Notes: generated by a model not told the origin, from the sequence alone. A stretch of DNA of 64,000 bases from Fuerstiella sp. (GCA_022447225.1 JAKVAZ010000011.1:62001-126000), one strand, 5' to 3'. Shown: positions 48,670 through 58,588, counted from the stretch's first letter. Program-made: numbers and translations.

Positions 48670-49533
48670 ATGGCGGGGATGTCAGAATTAGGTTTTTATC
48701 AGCATGTTATTGTCCACGGTGTCGGACTGATTGGTGGCTCTGTTGCCGCAGCAGTGAAACACCGCCGGCCCGCATGTCGTGTTACCGGAGTTGGTCGAAA
48801 CCCCGAGCGACTGCAGTCTGCTCAGATTGGGGGTTTGATTGACGACTGGTGCACGACACTTAGGGGAGCGTCAGTAGAAGCCCGAGCTGTTGTTGTGATC
48901 TGTTTGCCTGTCGATCATATTTCTGAAGCGGTGATCGAAGCTGCGGAGGCGACTCCGTCCGGAGTACTTATCACTGATGCCGGCAGTGTGAAACAATCGA
49001 TTCAGGATGAAATCGCCGTGTCAGAGGCAGCATCCACCCGATTCGTGGGAGCTCATCCGATTGCGGGAAGCGAAAAGAACGGATTCGAATATGCAGATCC
49101 GGAGTTGTTTGCAGGCCGACCGTGTGTGGTAACAGAGTCAACTGCCGGCGATGAGTTTGAAAGACGTTGTCAGCACTTCTGGAGGAGTCTCGGAGCAGAA
49201 GTTTCTGTCCTTGATTGTGAGGAACACGATCGGATTTTGGCGCTCACGAGTCACCTGCCGCACGTTATGGCTGCGATTACCGCGAACTGCGTATCTCCTG
49301 CCGATTTTGCTTTTGCCGGGAGCGGTTTTCGCGATTCCACACGAGTCGCTTCAGGTGACGCTCACCTGTGGCAGCAGATTCTTTACAGTAACCGCACGCA
49401 GCTGCTGAGTGCGATCAGTAAGGCTGAAGCCGGTCTGAGCCGGCTTTCAGCTGCGCTTAAGGATGGTGACCACGATGCAGTTGTGGAGATCCTGGAACAG
49501 GCTGCTCAGCTTCGTCGGGCGTTTGAGTCCTGA
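48670..49533 (+). CDS. tyrA: prephenate/arogenate dehydrogenase
   Basis: 287 aa from ATG at 48670; a further ATG at 48679 and a longer in-frame start at 48613 are alternatives. The NAD-binding motif is VHGVGLIGGSVAAAVK near the N-terminus. Other TyrA signatures are TDAGSVKQSI, FVGAHPIAGSEKNGFEYA (substrate-contacting His and Ser), LTSHLPHVMAAI with the catalytic His, and FRDSTRVASGDAHLW. It oxidatively decarboxylates prephenate (or arogenate) in tyrosine synthesis. No ACT regulatory domain follows, so feedback by that route is absent here. The gene is divergent from the kinase gene. Confidence 0.93.
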   Translation: MAGMSELGFYQHVIVHGVGLIGGSVAAAVKHRRPACRVTGVGRNPERLQSAQIGGLIDDWCTTLRGASVEARAVVVICLPVDHISEAVIEAAEATPSGVLITDAGSVKQSIQDEIAVSEAASTRFVGAHPIAGSEKNGFEYADPELFAGRPCVVTESTAGDEFERRCQHFWRSLGAEVSVLDCEEHDRILALTSHLPHVMAAITANCVSPADFAFAGSGFRDSTRVASGDAHLWQQILYSNRTQLLSAISKAEAGLSRLSAALKDGDHDAVVEILEQAAQLRRAFES

Positions 49534-49642
49534 GGATGTGTAAGGGACGAGAGACGTCCCGGATGTGCATGACGCAGAGCGATTCACCGGATGCCTTCGC
49601 ACTGGAAATTCACCGTTCGGAATGTGTTGTAACCATGTTGTT

Positions 49643-50029
49643 TCAGCTCTTGTTTCCTGATGTCGGAGACTGACCGGGCGAGTGAACGGCATTACGTATC
49701 CCAAACCGATGAAATCCAAATTCAGTGAGCCCGTTTCTCAGGCGAGAACTGCGGGACTTAGCTGATTCTGCCAGTGACAGGGAGACGGCCAGCGATCCGG
49801 CGACAACCGTTGCAACACGGCAAACCGAAATTGGAATCTGAAATGGTGCAAGATCAGCAAAGAATTCATCCAAACTGCAGACCTCACCAAATTTACAGCC
49901 TTGAAAGGTGAACTCAATTCCGTGCAGATCGTCGCTCCACTGGTAGTCGAATGGTCCCCATGTCTGTCCACGACTGGTGATCCACCATTTTGTTTCGAAC
50001 AGGACAATCTCGCTGGCTGACGTATTCAT
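49643..50029 (-). CDS. small GYF_2-like protein with a hydrophobic segment
   Basis: 128 aa from ATG at 50029. The first half, ETKWWITSRGQTWGPFDY, has the W-x-x-x-x-x-G-x-x-x-GPF pattern of GYF_2 domains, followed by LHGIEFTFQGCKFGEVCSLDEFF. A single hydrophobic segment near residues 75-88 (ATVVAGSLAVSLSLA) may be a membrane helix. I recall planctomycete proteins with a similar GPFDYxWSxDLxGIEF block but cannot name a characterised member. Lies convergent with tyrA (109 bases apart). No signal peptide. Codon pattern and conserved-looking aromatic block argue that it is real. Confidence 0.6.
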   Translation of the reverse strand: MNTSASEIVLFETKWWITSRGQTWGPFDYQWSDDLHGIEFTFQGCKFGEVCSLDEFFADLAPFQIPISVCRVATVVAGSLAVSLSLAESAKSRSSRLRNGLTEFGFHRFGIRNAVHSPGQSPTSGNKS

Positions 50030-50352
50030 TGACTGCACTCGCTGTGTCACATGTTCGCAATATCCGGTTGAGCGGAATCGATCCTTGGGTGATCTGTTTC
50101 ATCCGGGTGTCGGCCAGTCCCGCAGCCGAATACTGGTGTGTCGATGGCGGAACCAGACGGGCCGTGATGACCGGTTATGTTGCCGTTATAAAAAGGCTGA
50201 AAAGCGGATCGACTGTTTTTTCCTGGCTGCTGTGGCCGGCACGCCTTGACAAGAGCTTCATTCTGTGACTATCACACTCACACTTGAGGTTAATTCTGTT
50301 TCTTCTGTCTGCCCCCGTTACTCAAATCGTCAGGTAATCGACGAGGTCTGTC
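50030..50352. other. spacer between divergent genes
   Basis: 323 bases between the GYF-like gene (minus) and the Asp-rich gene (plus). It holds a possible promoter at 50246-50275. Frames of 90-92 codons here have no support. Confidence 0.4.
50246..50275 (+). promoter_or_regulatory. possible sigma-70 promoter of the Asp-rich gene
   Basis: A perfect -35 TTGACA (50246-50251) is followed after 18 bases by TATCAC (50270-50275). The -10 matches four of six consensus positions. The leader to the ATG at 50353 would be about 70 bases. Confidence 0.4.
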
Positions 50353-50634
50353 ATGTTGTTGGCAATGACACTGGAATTTTTGGATCGATCCTTTCTGGAA
50401 CCGCTTTCCTCAGCTGGACCACCTGTTCGGCACGTTGTGCGTCCGGTTGCTGTATCAGATGATGATGATGATGATGACTTCGACGATGATCTGGATGACT
50501 TTGACGACGATGGAGATGATGACGACGACTTTGACGACGACTTCGACGACGACGACTTCGACGACGACTTTGACGACGCCGACGCCGCCGACGACGCCGA
50601 CGATGATGACGACTTCGACGACGACGATATCTGA
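50353..50634 (+). CDS. small Asp-rich protein
   Basis: 93 aa. GAGG lies 7 bases before the ATG. The first 35 residues (MLLAMTLEFLDRSFLEPLSS and a short basic part) are ordinary; residues 36-93 are almost only Asp with Phe, Ala and a few Leu and Gly, in blocks such as DDDFDDDLDD. The region has an Asp codon bias toward GAC and GAT in runs, so slippage of a GAY-TTC repeat could have built it. The protein would carry more than 40 negative charges. It could bind calcium or mask a basic partner, but no function is known. pnp starts about 105 bases downstream on the same strand. Confidence 0.65.
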   Translation: MLLAMTLEFLDRSFLEPLSSAGPPVRHVVRPVAVSDDDDDDDFDDDLDDFDDDGDDDDDFDDDFDDDDFDDDFDDADAADDADDDDDFDDDDI

Positions 50635-50740
50635 ATTTTCGGGTCAGAGATGCCGTTCAGTGATTCAGGACAGAAACAGAAATGGTCGTCCTTTCGGCAG
50701 GGCGTTGGTTCTGTGTTAAACGTCAGCGGAAACAGCTTGT

Positions 50741-51571
50741 ATGCAGAGTTTGAGTACTCATGCGGCTGAAGCCGCTACGGCGATTCGATCACAGTGGCCA
50801 GGTGCCGCACCGGACTACGGTTTGATTCTGGGCACCGGACTCGGCAGCCTCGCGGAGCAAATCGACGTGGCTGTCAGGATACCTTATTCTGATATTCCTC
50901 ATTTTCCGCAATCGACTGCGCCGTCGCATGCCGGACAACTGGTATGCGGACATCTGCATGGCGTTCCGCTCGTGGCGATGGAAGGTCGCCTGCATTATTA
51001 CGAAGGTTATTCGCTGCTCGAAGTAACGTTTCCGGTGCGCGTCATGAAAGCACTGGAGGTAGAGACACTGATCGTCACGAGTGCTGTGGGAGGAATGAAT
51101 CCCCAGTATAACCTGGCTGATCTTGTGATACTGGAAGATCACATCAATCTGATCCCGGACAATCCACTGCGAGGGATTAACGACGATTCGCTGGGACCTC
51201 GATTTCCCGATATGAGCGAACCCTATTCGTCTGAACTCCTCCAGCTGGCGAAAGCGACGGCGCTGCAACTGTCGATTGTTGCTCACACGGGTGTATTGGT
51301 CGCTGTTGCCGGTCCTAATCTGGAAACTCGAGCCGAATATCGTATGCTCAGACACATGGGGGCAGATATTGTGGGTATGTCCACAGTGCCGGAGATCATC
51401 GTGGCACGTCATGCCGGGATGAAGACACTGGGCTTCTCAATCGTGACAGATATGTGCCTGCCGGATGCACTTGATCCGGTTGACATTGAAAAAATTCTTT
51501 CGGTTGCGGCTCAGGGGGGAGAGCGTCTGGAACGGCTTCTGGTTGAGTTGTTTCGCCGATTCGCAGAATGA
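50741..51571 (+). CDS. purine nucleoside phosphorylase
   Basis: 276 aa; trimeric PNPs are about 270-290. The phosphate-binding loop [14 protein letters not shown] is at residues 28-41, followed by [10 protein letters not shown] with the phosphate-binding Arg-His-Tyr, [26 protein letters not shown] and [12 protein letters not shown] with the nucleoside-binding Met. FSIVTDMC holds the base-contacting residues. It cleaves inosine or guanosine with phosphate in purine salvage. It is not the hexameric DeoD type. It follows the Asp-rich gene. Confidence 0.94.
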   Translation: MQSLSTHAAEAATAIRSQWPGAAPDYGLILGTGLGSLAEQIDVAVRIPYSDIPHFPQSTAPSHAGQLVCGHLHGVPLVAMEGRLHYYEGYSLLEVTFPVRVMKALEVETLIVTSAVGGMNPQYNLADLVILEDHINLIPDNPLRGINDDSLGPRFPDMSEPYSSELLQLAKATALQLSIVAHTGVLVAVAGPNLETRAEYRMLRHMGADIVGMSTVPEIIVARHAGMKTLGFSIVTDMCLPDALDPVDIEKILSVAAQGGERLERLLVELFRRFAE

Positions 51572-51686
51572 TGACGAACGTTGTTCGGTCCGCGTTTTTG
51601 ACGGAGCTGCCATTGTGGCTGCGGGCGTCGTGGAGTCCGGCATAAAGAATCCGAACATTTCCCACAAGTTGACCACTGAGTGAGGA

Positions 51687-52883
51687 CTAGTTTGCAGGAC
51701 TGCCGGGTTTGTTGTCGTTCGCGAGGGCAACGGCTCCCAATCCTAACCCGGCCAGACCAAGTAACTCACCAAATCCACCACCGCCGCCACCGGACGGTTG
51801 TCCTGCCTCTGAAAGTTCTTGAGGAGCACTCGAATCAGATGCATCTGAACTATTGTTCGCTGCACCTGCTCCTCGAACCATACCCATGGAAAACGGAACC
51901 ATTTTGCGCACGGCGGTCAATGTTCCTTTGCCAGCACCAGCCCTGGCCACTCCACCAACAACGTCGATTCCCATATAGCCAATACCGTCGCGGCCGGCAA
52001 CGACCATAGAATAGATTCCGGGAAGCAGATTCGTCTGTACGAATGATCCGTCCGGATTTACCGTTGTTCGTGCCACCACGATGTCATCGGAGATAAAGCT
52101 GACCGTGAGATCTCTGACAGGGGAAATATTTCCGGTTACCGGATCAAGCAACGTCAGTTGCCCTTCAAGTGAACCATTCGGGGTCAGATGAATGGGGGCA
52201 TGGCCCAGGTATGTTTCAGCGGTAGCCAGACGGTTTGCTGCCAATCCGGTTTCCATGGCGGCGCCTCCCGATGATGCTGCGGCCCCTTCCACAGGATCGA
52301 CTGTGACACTGCTGATCACGGAATCAAGAGTGGTGGCGTCGCGTGCCGGAGTCAATGCCGACTCGATTTGAGCAGCCATCTTGACAGACACGGGACGTGA
52401 CTGCCCCGCAGTCATCTCCTGAGCGACTGCGAAGTTCCCGGCAACAGCCCGGATTCCATACGACAGCTTTCCCTGGGGACCAGCCGCATTAATTGTATAC
52501 AGACCCGGTTTCAAACGATCAAAGGTGCATGCCCCCTCTGAATCTGTTCTGTCCGTTGTTTTACTGCCGTCTGCTGAAATCAGTGTGACTTCGATATCGG
52601 CCACAGGGCCCAGCTCACCGGACGGTATACTCATTGCTGAGAATTCTGCGGTCAGAGAACCATCCGCTGTCAGCGGTAAGACGGTAGACGAATCATCGAC
52701 AGTTGAAAGCGTTTGGATCGTTTCTGCCGGATCTGTTGTACCATGGGCATCCGGTGATTCGAGGACATCTGCCGCTGAATTGGCGACAGCTGCACTGACG
52801 GTCACATAAATCGTTCCGGCACTGATTCCAAGAGACATTGTGAGAGCAATGAATCCCGGCGATGATACTCTCGGTCGTTTCAT
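51687..52883 (-). CDS. exported protein with two carboxypeptidase-regulatory-like domains
   Basis: 398 aa from ATG at 52883, which gives a signal peptide with MKRPRVSSPGFIALTMSLG and cleavage near SAAVA. Two beta-sandwich modules have the CarboxypepD_reg pattern: one near residues 105-160 (ITLISADG-like strand, DSEGACTFDRLKPGLYTI) and one near 250-310 (NPDGSFVQTNLLPGIYSMVV). The C-terminus is a Gly-rich stretch, SGGGGGGFGELLGLAGLGLG, ending in a short polar tail, a layout I recall in planctomycete surface proteins. No enzymatic motif is visible. It is convergent with pnp, 116 bases away, and has no operon partner. Confidence 0.85.
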   Translation of the reverse strand: MKRPRVSSPGFIALTMSLGISAGTIYVTVSAAVANSAADVLESPDAHGTTDPAETIQTLSTVDDSSTVLPLTADGSLTAEFSAMSIPSGELGPVADIEVTLISADGSKTTDRTDSEGACTFDRLKPGLYTINAAGPQGKLSYGIRAVAGNFAVAQEMTAGQSRPVSVKMAAQIESALTPARDATTLDSVISSVTVDPVEGAAASSGGAAMETGLAANRLATAETYLGHAPIHLTPNGSLEGQLTLLDPVTGNISPVRDLTVSFISDDIVVARTTVNPDGSFVQTNLLPGIYSMVVAGRDGIGYMGIDVVGGVARAGAGKGTLTAVRKMVPFSMGMVRGAGAANNSSDASDSSAPQELSEAGQPSGGGGGGFGELLGLAGLGLGAVALANDNKPGSPAN

Positions 52884-53082
52884 CACATCACTCTTCGACA
52901 GAAACACATGGCTTTAAGTGATTATCTGTTGATTTCCTGACCAGCACACCGCAGTCAGTCAGCATCGGAGAACTACATCTCCGGATACAATCCTGATCAT
53001 CCCGCACGGTGAATTGCAACCACGGGAAATGGTAAATCAATGGATTGAGGGACATCCAGAGTATCCCGCGACTCAATCGAAG

Positions 53083-53538
53083 TTAATTCAGAAACCTGGC
53101 GCGTTCTTCGGGGGTGGGAATACGACACGACTCGTATCGACCGAATAAGCGATAACGAGAGGCTGAAATACAGCGATATCCGAAATCCCGCACGAATCTC
53201 GGGATCAGTAACAGCAATACTGCGAACAGGCCCGAAACTCCTCCCAGATCCCGTAAGATCTGCAGGACAGCTGTGGACCGGTAATACAGTTGTCCGTCAC
53301 GATAATAGACGATTGTGTCCAGTCGTTTGCGCACATCAGCACAGAGTACTTCTGTCGCCGTAGTGCCCTGCAGGGGAGCAAACTGCAGGATTTCTTTTGT
53401 GTCACGCTTCAATAGAAAGTTGATCGTGTAATTGCAGAGACCACAGACACCATCAAAGAAAACGATTCGGTCCGCCGGGACTGACGGCGGAACAGATTTT
53501 TCACCGAGTGTTGAGTTGTCTGCAGATGTTTCCGGCAT
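53083..53538 (-). CDS. DCC-family thiol-disulfide oxidoreductase-like protein
   Basis: 151 aa. The DCC signature is VFFDGVCGLCNYTINFLLKRD at residues 25-45, split by its central CGLCN, where the Asp-x-x-Cys-x-x-Cys motif gives the family its name (DUF393). RSTAVLQILRDLGG and the C-terminal RYRLFGRYESCRIPTPEERARFL are also typical. Members are small thioredoxin-fold-related proteins of unknown substrate. No membrane segment or signal peptide is evident except a hydrophobic stretch near residue 110 (LFAVLLLLIPRFV). It is divergent from the large fusion gene at 53781. Confidence 0.9.
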   Translation of the reverse strand: MPETSADNSTLGEKSVPPSVPADRIVFFDGVCGLCNYTINFLLKRDTKEILQFAPLQGTTATEVLCADVRKRLDTIVYYRDGQLYYRSTAVLQILRDLGGVSGLFAVLLLLIPRFVRDFGYRCISASRYRLFGRYESCRIPTPEERARFLN

Positions 53539-53780
53539 GACGAGAGCCTGACTGGTTGGATTCCGTCAATTTCTGAATTTGTTTTGCCTGAAGCTGACAG
53601 GTAACAGGTGGTTCGCTCGCAGGAGAATCCTACTTACCATTCCGTCAAAACACTGTCATTGTAACGCATGTTTTGGGTTACATGTCGAATCACTGGTTGC
53701 ACTTGTTCCCGAAGTTCACTCTGATTCGCTTTGACAGCGATTCGTATCCGAAAACGGCATTGCCTCATCTTTCGTCCGCT

Positions 53781-56700
53781 ATGTCATCTGATTCTGATTC
53801 TAAACGTTCGTCATCAGCCCGTCGCGGTATTTGGTCGGTTTCATTTGTCAGCTACCTGACAATGAATCTGATGACGGTCATCAATGACAGCATGTTTCGC
53901 TGGCTGGTGGTGCCCATTGCCAAGTATCGAGCAACGCAGGATTTACCTGCGGAACAGATCGCCGGTCGGGAATCGCTGATTCTGGGACTTGGTCTCGGGT
54001 GTTTTATTCTGCCGTTTATGGTGTTCTCACCCTGGTCCGGCTGGCTTGCGGATCGGTTCAGCAAACGCCGGGTGACGATCGCTTTGAAGATTGCTGAACT
54101 GATTATCATCACTGCAGGATTGTTCACGATCCGGTTTGGCAGCCTGACGATGCTGTTTGTCATTCTTTTTTTGATGGGTACACAAAGTGCGCTATTGACA
54201 ACGACGAAGTTTGGAATCATTCCTGAACTGGTTCCGAGGAGGCAGCTGTCGGCTGCAAACGGACTGTCGGGACTGGTTACGCTGGTGGGAGTTATCGCCG
54301 GAACCGTGGCTGGAAACGGTCTTTATGGAATGTCTGACCGGACCGGTCTGTCGGGGCTGTGGATATCCGCAGTGGCTCTGCTGGGTGTGGCTGTGACCGG
54401 ACTGCTGGCCAGTTATCCCATCGATCGCGTGGCGGCCTGCAGACCATCAATGCCGTTTCCGGCTAATTTGATTCGTTACTCGATTCGGGATCTGCGACTG
54501 GTCATGGAGAACCGGGCCATTCGTCGTGTGACTTTGGGGATCGTTTTTTTCTGGTCACTGGCTTCGCTGTCCCAACTCACGATCGATACGTTCGTCAATA
54601 ACGAGCTCGAAATGAAACAGGATGCGGTCGGGCCGTATCTGGCCGTTCTTTCGATTGGTGTGGGACTGGGGAGCGTTCTGGCAGGGTGGTGGTCTGGTGG
54701 ACGAGTGGAACTCGGTATGGTGCCGCTTGGGTCACTGATGATGACCCTGGCCAGTGTTCTGGCATTTTTCAGCAGTGGGTCTCCGTATCTGTTTGGCGTT
54801 TCGCTGTTCCTGATTGGACTGGGGGGTGGTCTGTTCAGCGTCCCGCTTAATGCGTTTATTCAGGAACGCAGTCCGCATGGTCAACTGGGTGCAATACTGG
54901 CGGCAGGAAATCAACTCACCGCAGTGGGGATGATCTTCGTGGCCATGGTGTTTCCTTTTCTCAGAAATCAGCTGGGAATGGCGTCCAATCAGGTATTCCT
55001 GCTGGCCGGATTGTGGACGCTGCCGATCTTCCTCTATGTTTGCTGGTTGATTCCCCGGGCCACCATTCGGTTTGTTGTGTGGTTGTTCAGTCGAACCATT
55101 TACCGTGTTCGTAAGTACGGCGTCGAAAATATTCCCGAACAGGGTTCTGCGTTGCTGGTCGCTAATTACGTGACCTGGCTGGATGCGATTCTGATCCTGC
55201 TGGCAAGTTCCCGTCCCGTCCGATTGATTGCGTGGGCTGATTATGTTGAAGGGCCGTTGATGGGCAAACTGGCCGGTTTGTTCGGGATTATTCCGATCCG
55301 CTCTTTGGACGGGCCCCGGGCACTGGTGAAATCTTTAGACACGGTCCGCGAAGCGCTGAGAAACGACGAATTGGTATGCATTTTTTCTGAGGGACAGATT
55401 ACCCCGTCCGGGCAGTTGTTAAAGTTTGAACGTGGTATGCTGGAGATCCTCAGGGGGACAGATGCGGACGTGATTCCGGTCTACCTGGATGAGCATTGGG
55501 GAAGTCTCTTCAGTTATCATGGTGGCCGTGTTTTTTGGAAAAAACTCGGCCACTGGCCTTATCCCGTTTCGATCAGCTTTGGAAAACCCCTCTCACGTGT
55601 GAATGACGTCCACGTCGTGCGACAGTCAGTGCTGGAACTTGGCGCTGAATCTTTTGCACGAAGAAAGGAACGCAGAATGATTCCTGCCCGTCGGTTTATT
55701 CGCCAGTGTCGTCTTGCATGGAACCGCACCAAGTGTGCTGACTCTTCGGGTGTTGAGCTTACCGGAGGCCGACTACTAACAGGAACGCTGGCGTTTCACC
55801 GGCTGCTGACATCGTCAGTCCTGTATCCTGAAGTCAGGAATGTTGGGGTCCTGTTACCGCCGTCTGTGGGTGGGGTTCTGGCGAATTCTTCACTGAGCCT
55901 TGCCGGCAAAGTGACCGTGAATCTGAACTACACACTTTCGGAAGACGTTGTCAATTATTGTATCCGAACGGCGGGAGTGAAGCAGATCATCACCAGCAGG
56001 CGTTTCATGAAACAGCGTCCATACGAGCTGGACGCAGAGTTGATTTTCATGGAAGACCTGCGCCCGAAAATCACGGGAGTCGATAAAGCCAGAGCGTTTG
56101 CAGCAGCTCGATTCATGCCGCTTGGGATACTGAGTAAACGACTGGGACTGCACCTCGCGGAGCCCGATGACCTGATGACGATCGTATTTACATCAGGATC
56201 AACCGGAGAGCCGAAAGGTGTGATGTTGTCGCACAACAACATCCTGTCCAACCTGGATTCCATGACCGGAATATTTAATCTGACAAGTGAGGATACGATT
56301 CTGGGTGTGCTGCCGTTTTTTCATTCTTTCGGCTTCACCGTTACAATGTGGCTGATGCTGTGTGCCGATCCGGCAGGGGTTTATCATTTCAATCCTCTGG
56401 ACAGTCGGGAGGTGGCAAAACTCTGCGAAAAACAACGTGTCAGCATTCTGGCAGCGACGCCCACGTTTCTCAGAACGTACCTCAAGAGGTGCACCCCGAA
56501 GCAAATGGAGTCTGTGAGTCTTGCCATTGTTGGAGCGGAAAAACTGCAACCGGAACTGCGCAACGCCTGGCAGGAAAAATACGGGATCGAACCGACCGAA
56601 GGCTACGGTGCGACTGAACTTTCACCGGTCGCGTCGTTCAATGTTCCGGACAGCCGAATCAGTGGAGGAGCAGGCGGCTTCGAAGGACTACGACACGGAA

Positions 56701-57278
56701 CCGTTGGTCGTGTGACTCCCGGATCCGTTGCTGCCGTCTTTAGCCCGGAAACCGGAGAACAACTGGGAACGAATCAGAGCGGACTGCTCAAAATTAAGGG
56801 GCCCAATGTGATGTTGGGATACCTTGACCGACCTGAACTGACAGCTGAGGTTATTCAGGACGGCTGGTACAACACAGGGGACATTGGATGCATTGATGAT
56901 GAAGGTTTCATTGAAATTACAGGACGTCAGAGTCGCTTCTCCAAAATTGGCGGAGAGATGGTTCCACATATAAAAATCGAACAGGAACTGACGCGTATCC
57001 TTGAGGATGATGACACGGATGACCCGGATGTCATTTGTGCCGTGACAGCGGTTCCCGACGTTCGTAAAGGCGAACGTCTGGTGGTGTTGCATCGGCCTAT
57101 TGCCCGGCCGGTTTCAGAAGTGATTGATGAACTAAAACGGGCCGGGCTTCCGAACCTCTGGATTCCTTCCGTAGAGAGTTTCCGTGAAGTTGATTCACTG
57201 CCACTGCTGGGCACGGGAAAGCTGGACCTTCACGCAATGAAACAGGTTGCCCTGCAGGCTTTTGGTCCTGAGCAGTAA
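53781..57278 (+). CDS. MFS/LplT transporter - PlsC acyltransferase - acyl-ACP synthetase fusion (Aas-like)
   Basis: 1165 aa from ATG at 53781; longer in-frame starts at 53673 (TTG) and 53682 exist, and no site has a clear ribosome binding site. Part 1 (about residues 15-415) is a 12-segment MFS transporter like LplT (lysophospholipid import). Part 2 (about 420-610) is a PlsC-type acyltransferase: motif I reads NYVTWLD, motif III FSEGQITPSG. Part 3 (about 650-1160) is an AMP-forming synthetase with IVFTSGSTGEPKGVMLSH, YGATELSPV and GWYNTGDIG. In E. coli LplT and Aas are separate; they import and re-acylate lysophospholipids. In motif I the catalytic His of HX4D is Tyr (TAC). Confidence 0.93.
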   Translation: MSSDSDSKRSSSARRGIWSVSFVSYLTMNLMTVINDSMFRWLVVPIAKYRATQDLPAEQIAGRESLILGLGLGCFILPFMVFSPWSGWLADRFSKRRVTIALKIAELIIITAGLFTIRFGSLTMLFVILFLMGTQSALLTTTKFGIIPELVPRRQLSAANGLSGLVTLVGVIAGTVAGNGLYGMSDRTGLSGLWISAVALLGVAVTGLLASYPIDRVAACRPSMPFPANLIRYSIRDLRLVMENRAIRRVTLGIVFFWSLASLSQLTIDTFVNNELEMKQDAVGPYLAVLSIGVGLGSVLAGWWSGGRVELGMVPLGSLMMTLASVLAFFSSGSPYLFGVSLFLIGLGGGLFSVPLNAFIQERSPHGQLGAILAAGNQLTAVGMIFVAMVFPFLRNQLGMASNQVFLLAGLWTLPIFLYVCWLIPRATIRFVVWLFSRTIYRVRKYGVENIPEQGSALLVANYVTWLDAILILLASSRPVRLIAWADYVEGPLMGKLAGLFGIIPIRSLDGPRALVKSLDTVREALRNDELVCIFSEGQITPSGQLLKFERGMLEILRGTDADVIPVYLDEHWGSLFSYHGGRVFWKKLGHWPYPVSISFGKPLSRVNDVHVVRQSVLELGAESFARRKERRMIPARRFIRQCRLAWNRTKCADSSGVELTGGRLLTGTLAFHRLLTSSVLYPEVRNVGVLLPPSVGGVLANSSLSLAGKVTVNLNYTLSEDVVNYCIRTAGVKQIITSRRFMKQRPYELDAELIFMEDLRPKITGVDKARAFAAARFMPLGILSKRLGLHLAEPDDLMTIVFTSGSTGEPKGVMLSHNNILSNLDSMTGIFNLTSEDTILGVLPFFHSFGFTVTMWLMLCADPAGVYHFNPLDSREVAKLCEKQRVSILAATPTFLRTYLKRCTPKQMESVSLAIVGAEKLQPELRNAWQEKYGIEPTEGYGATELSPVASFNVPDSRISGGAGGFEGLRHGTVGRVTPGSVAAVFSPETGEQLGTNQSGLLKIKGPNVMLGYLDRPELTAEVIQDGWYNTGDIGCIDDEGFIEITGRQSRFSKIGGEMVPHIKIEQELTRILEDDDTDDPDVICAVTAVPDVRKGERLVVLHRPIARPVSEVIDELKRAGLPNLWIPSVESFREVDSLPLLGTGKLDLHAMKQVALQAFGPEQ

Positions 57279-57316
57279 TCACGGCGCCAAATGTTAAGTA
57301 ACCGGGTTCGAACGTC

Positions 57317-58588
57317 TCACACGAGGCTCGATCCGGCAACTGATTTCCGAACGATTCCCGGCACCGCGAAGTCTGATGCAAACTCTGCCACCTCGCAGCG
57401 AATTCGTTTCAATTCATTGTTGTTGTCGACATTCCGGAGTGTTTCCAGAATCCATGCACCAACACGCCGCATTTCATCTGTTTTCATTCCGCGAGTCGTC
57501 AGGGCAGCCGTTCCGATTCGCACTCCACTTGGATCCAGTGGCTTACGTGTGTCAAACGGAATCATATTTTTGTTGACAGTGATTCCTGCTTGTTCCAGAG
57601 CCGTTTCCGCGATCTTGCCCGACAGTCCGGCGGCAGTGACGTCGCACAGTATCAAGTGGTTGTCGGTTCCGCCCGAGGCGAGTCGCAGATCTCCTGCAAT
57701 GAGTATTTCTGCCAGCGTTTGAGCGTTTTCCACGACCTGTTGAGCGTACTGCTTAAAGGATGGCTGCAGTGCTTCACCAAAACAAACCGCTTTCGCAGCG
57801 ACGATGTGCATTAACGGCCCGCCCTGCATGCCCGGAAATACGCTTCGGTCCAGATCACGTGCATTGTCTTTTCTGCACAGGACGAATCCGGATCGCGGGC
57901 CGCGCAGCGTCTTGTGTGATGTGGATGTGACGAAGTCAGCGACCGGGACCGGACTGTTGTGGATTCCTGCGGCGACCAGACCTGCATAATGAGCCATGTC
58001 AACCATCAACACAGCGTTATTCTCACGTGCAATCTCGGCAAATTTTGCGTGTTCGATTTCCCGTGGATAAGCGCTGGCACCTGCCACGATGATTGCCGGT
58101 TTGTGTGTTTTTGCCAGGGCGGCTACCTGGTCGAAGTCGATGAGATGGTTATCTTCACGAACCCCATAATGAACGGTTCTGTAGAGCTGTCCGCTGAAAT
58201 TTAGATGCATGCCGTGAGTGAGATGTCCCCCGTGAGCGAGGTCCATTGCCAGAATGGTATCACCCGGTTTCAGAACCGTCAGATAGACGGCCATGTTTGC
58301 CTGAGAACCGGCGTGCGGCTGGACATTGGCATGTTCTGCACCAAACAGTTCACACGCGCGGGTTCGTGCGATATCTTCCACCTGGTCAACATGAGCACAG
58401 CCACCGTAATAGCGCCGTCCGGGGTAACCTTCGGCATACTTGTTTGTCAGCACGGTGCCGGCTGCTTCCATGACAGCAGGACTCGTATAATTTTCGGACG
58501 CAATCAGTTCTAGCCCTTCGACCTGTCGTTCGCGTTCCTGACAGATGGACTTCCAGACAGCTGCATCAGCAGATTCAAGTGTGGACAT
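57317..58588 (-). CDS. glyA: serine hydroxymethyltransferase
   Basis: 423 aa from ATG at 58588 ([20 protein letters not shown]); an in-frame start at 58642 would add 18 residues. Landmarks are [35 protein letters not shown], the PLP-binding loop [15 protein letters not shown] with the Schiff-base Lys, [14 protein letters not shown] and the C-terminal [14 protein letters not shown]. It makes glycine and methylene-THF from serine. In this window it is convergent with the fusion gene (38 bases apart) and divergent from the BRCT-MerR gene. All catalytic motifs are present. Confidence 0.97.
   Translation of the reverse strand: MSTLESADAAVWKSICQERERQVEGLELIASENYTSPAVMEAAGTVLTNKYAEGYPGRRYYGGCAHVDQVEDIARTRACELFGAEHANVQPHAGSQANMAVYLTVLKPGDTILAMDLAHGGHLTHGMHLNFSGQLYRTVHYGVREDNHLIDFDQVAALAKTHKPAIIVAGASAYPREIEHAKFAEIARENNAVLMVDMAHYAGLVAAGIHNSPVPVADFVTSTSHKTLRGPRSGFVLCRKDNARDLDRSVFPGMQGGPLMHIVAAKAVCFGEALQPSFKQYAQQVVENAQTLAEILIAGDLRLASGGTDNHLILCDVTAAGLSGKIAETALEQAGITVNKNMIPFDTRKPLDPSGVRIGTAALTTRGMKTDEMRRVGAWILETLRNVDNNNELKRIRCEVAEFASDFAVPGIVRKSVAGSSLV

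Noticed and set aside
49544-49560. Hairpin GGGACG/CGTCCC after tyrA
   Set aside because: Six-bp stem with no T-tract; too weak to call as a terminator.
50435-50719. 94-codon Met/Thr-rich frame overlapping the Asp-rich gene
   Set aside because: Out-of-frame reading of the GAY repeats; lacks the upstream GAGG spacing.
57290-57330. tRNA T-loop-like GGTTCGAACGTC
   Set aside because: It lies at the 3' end of glyA on the other strand and no acceptor or anticodon stem can be formed around it.
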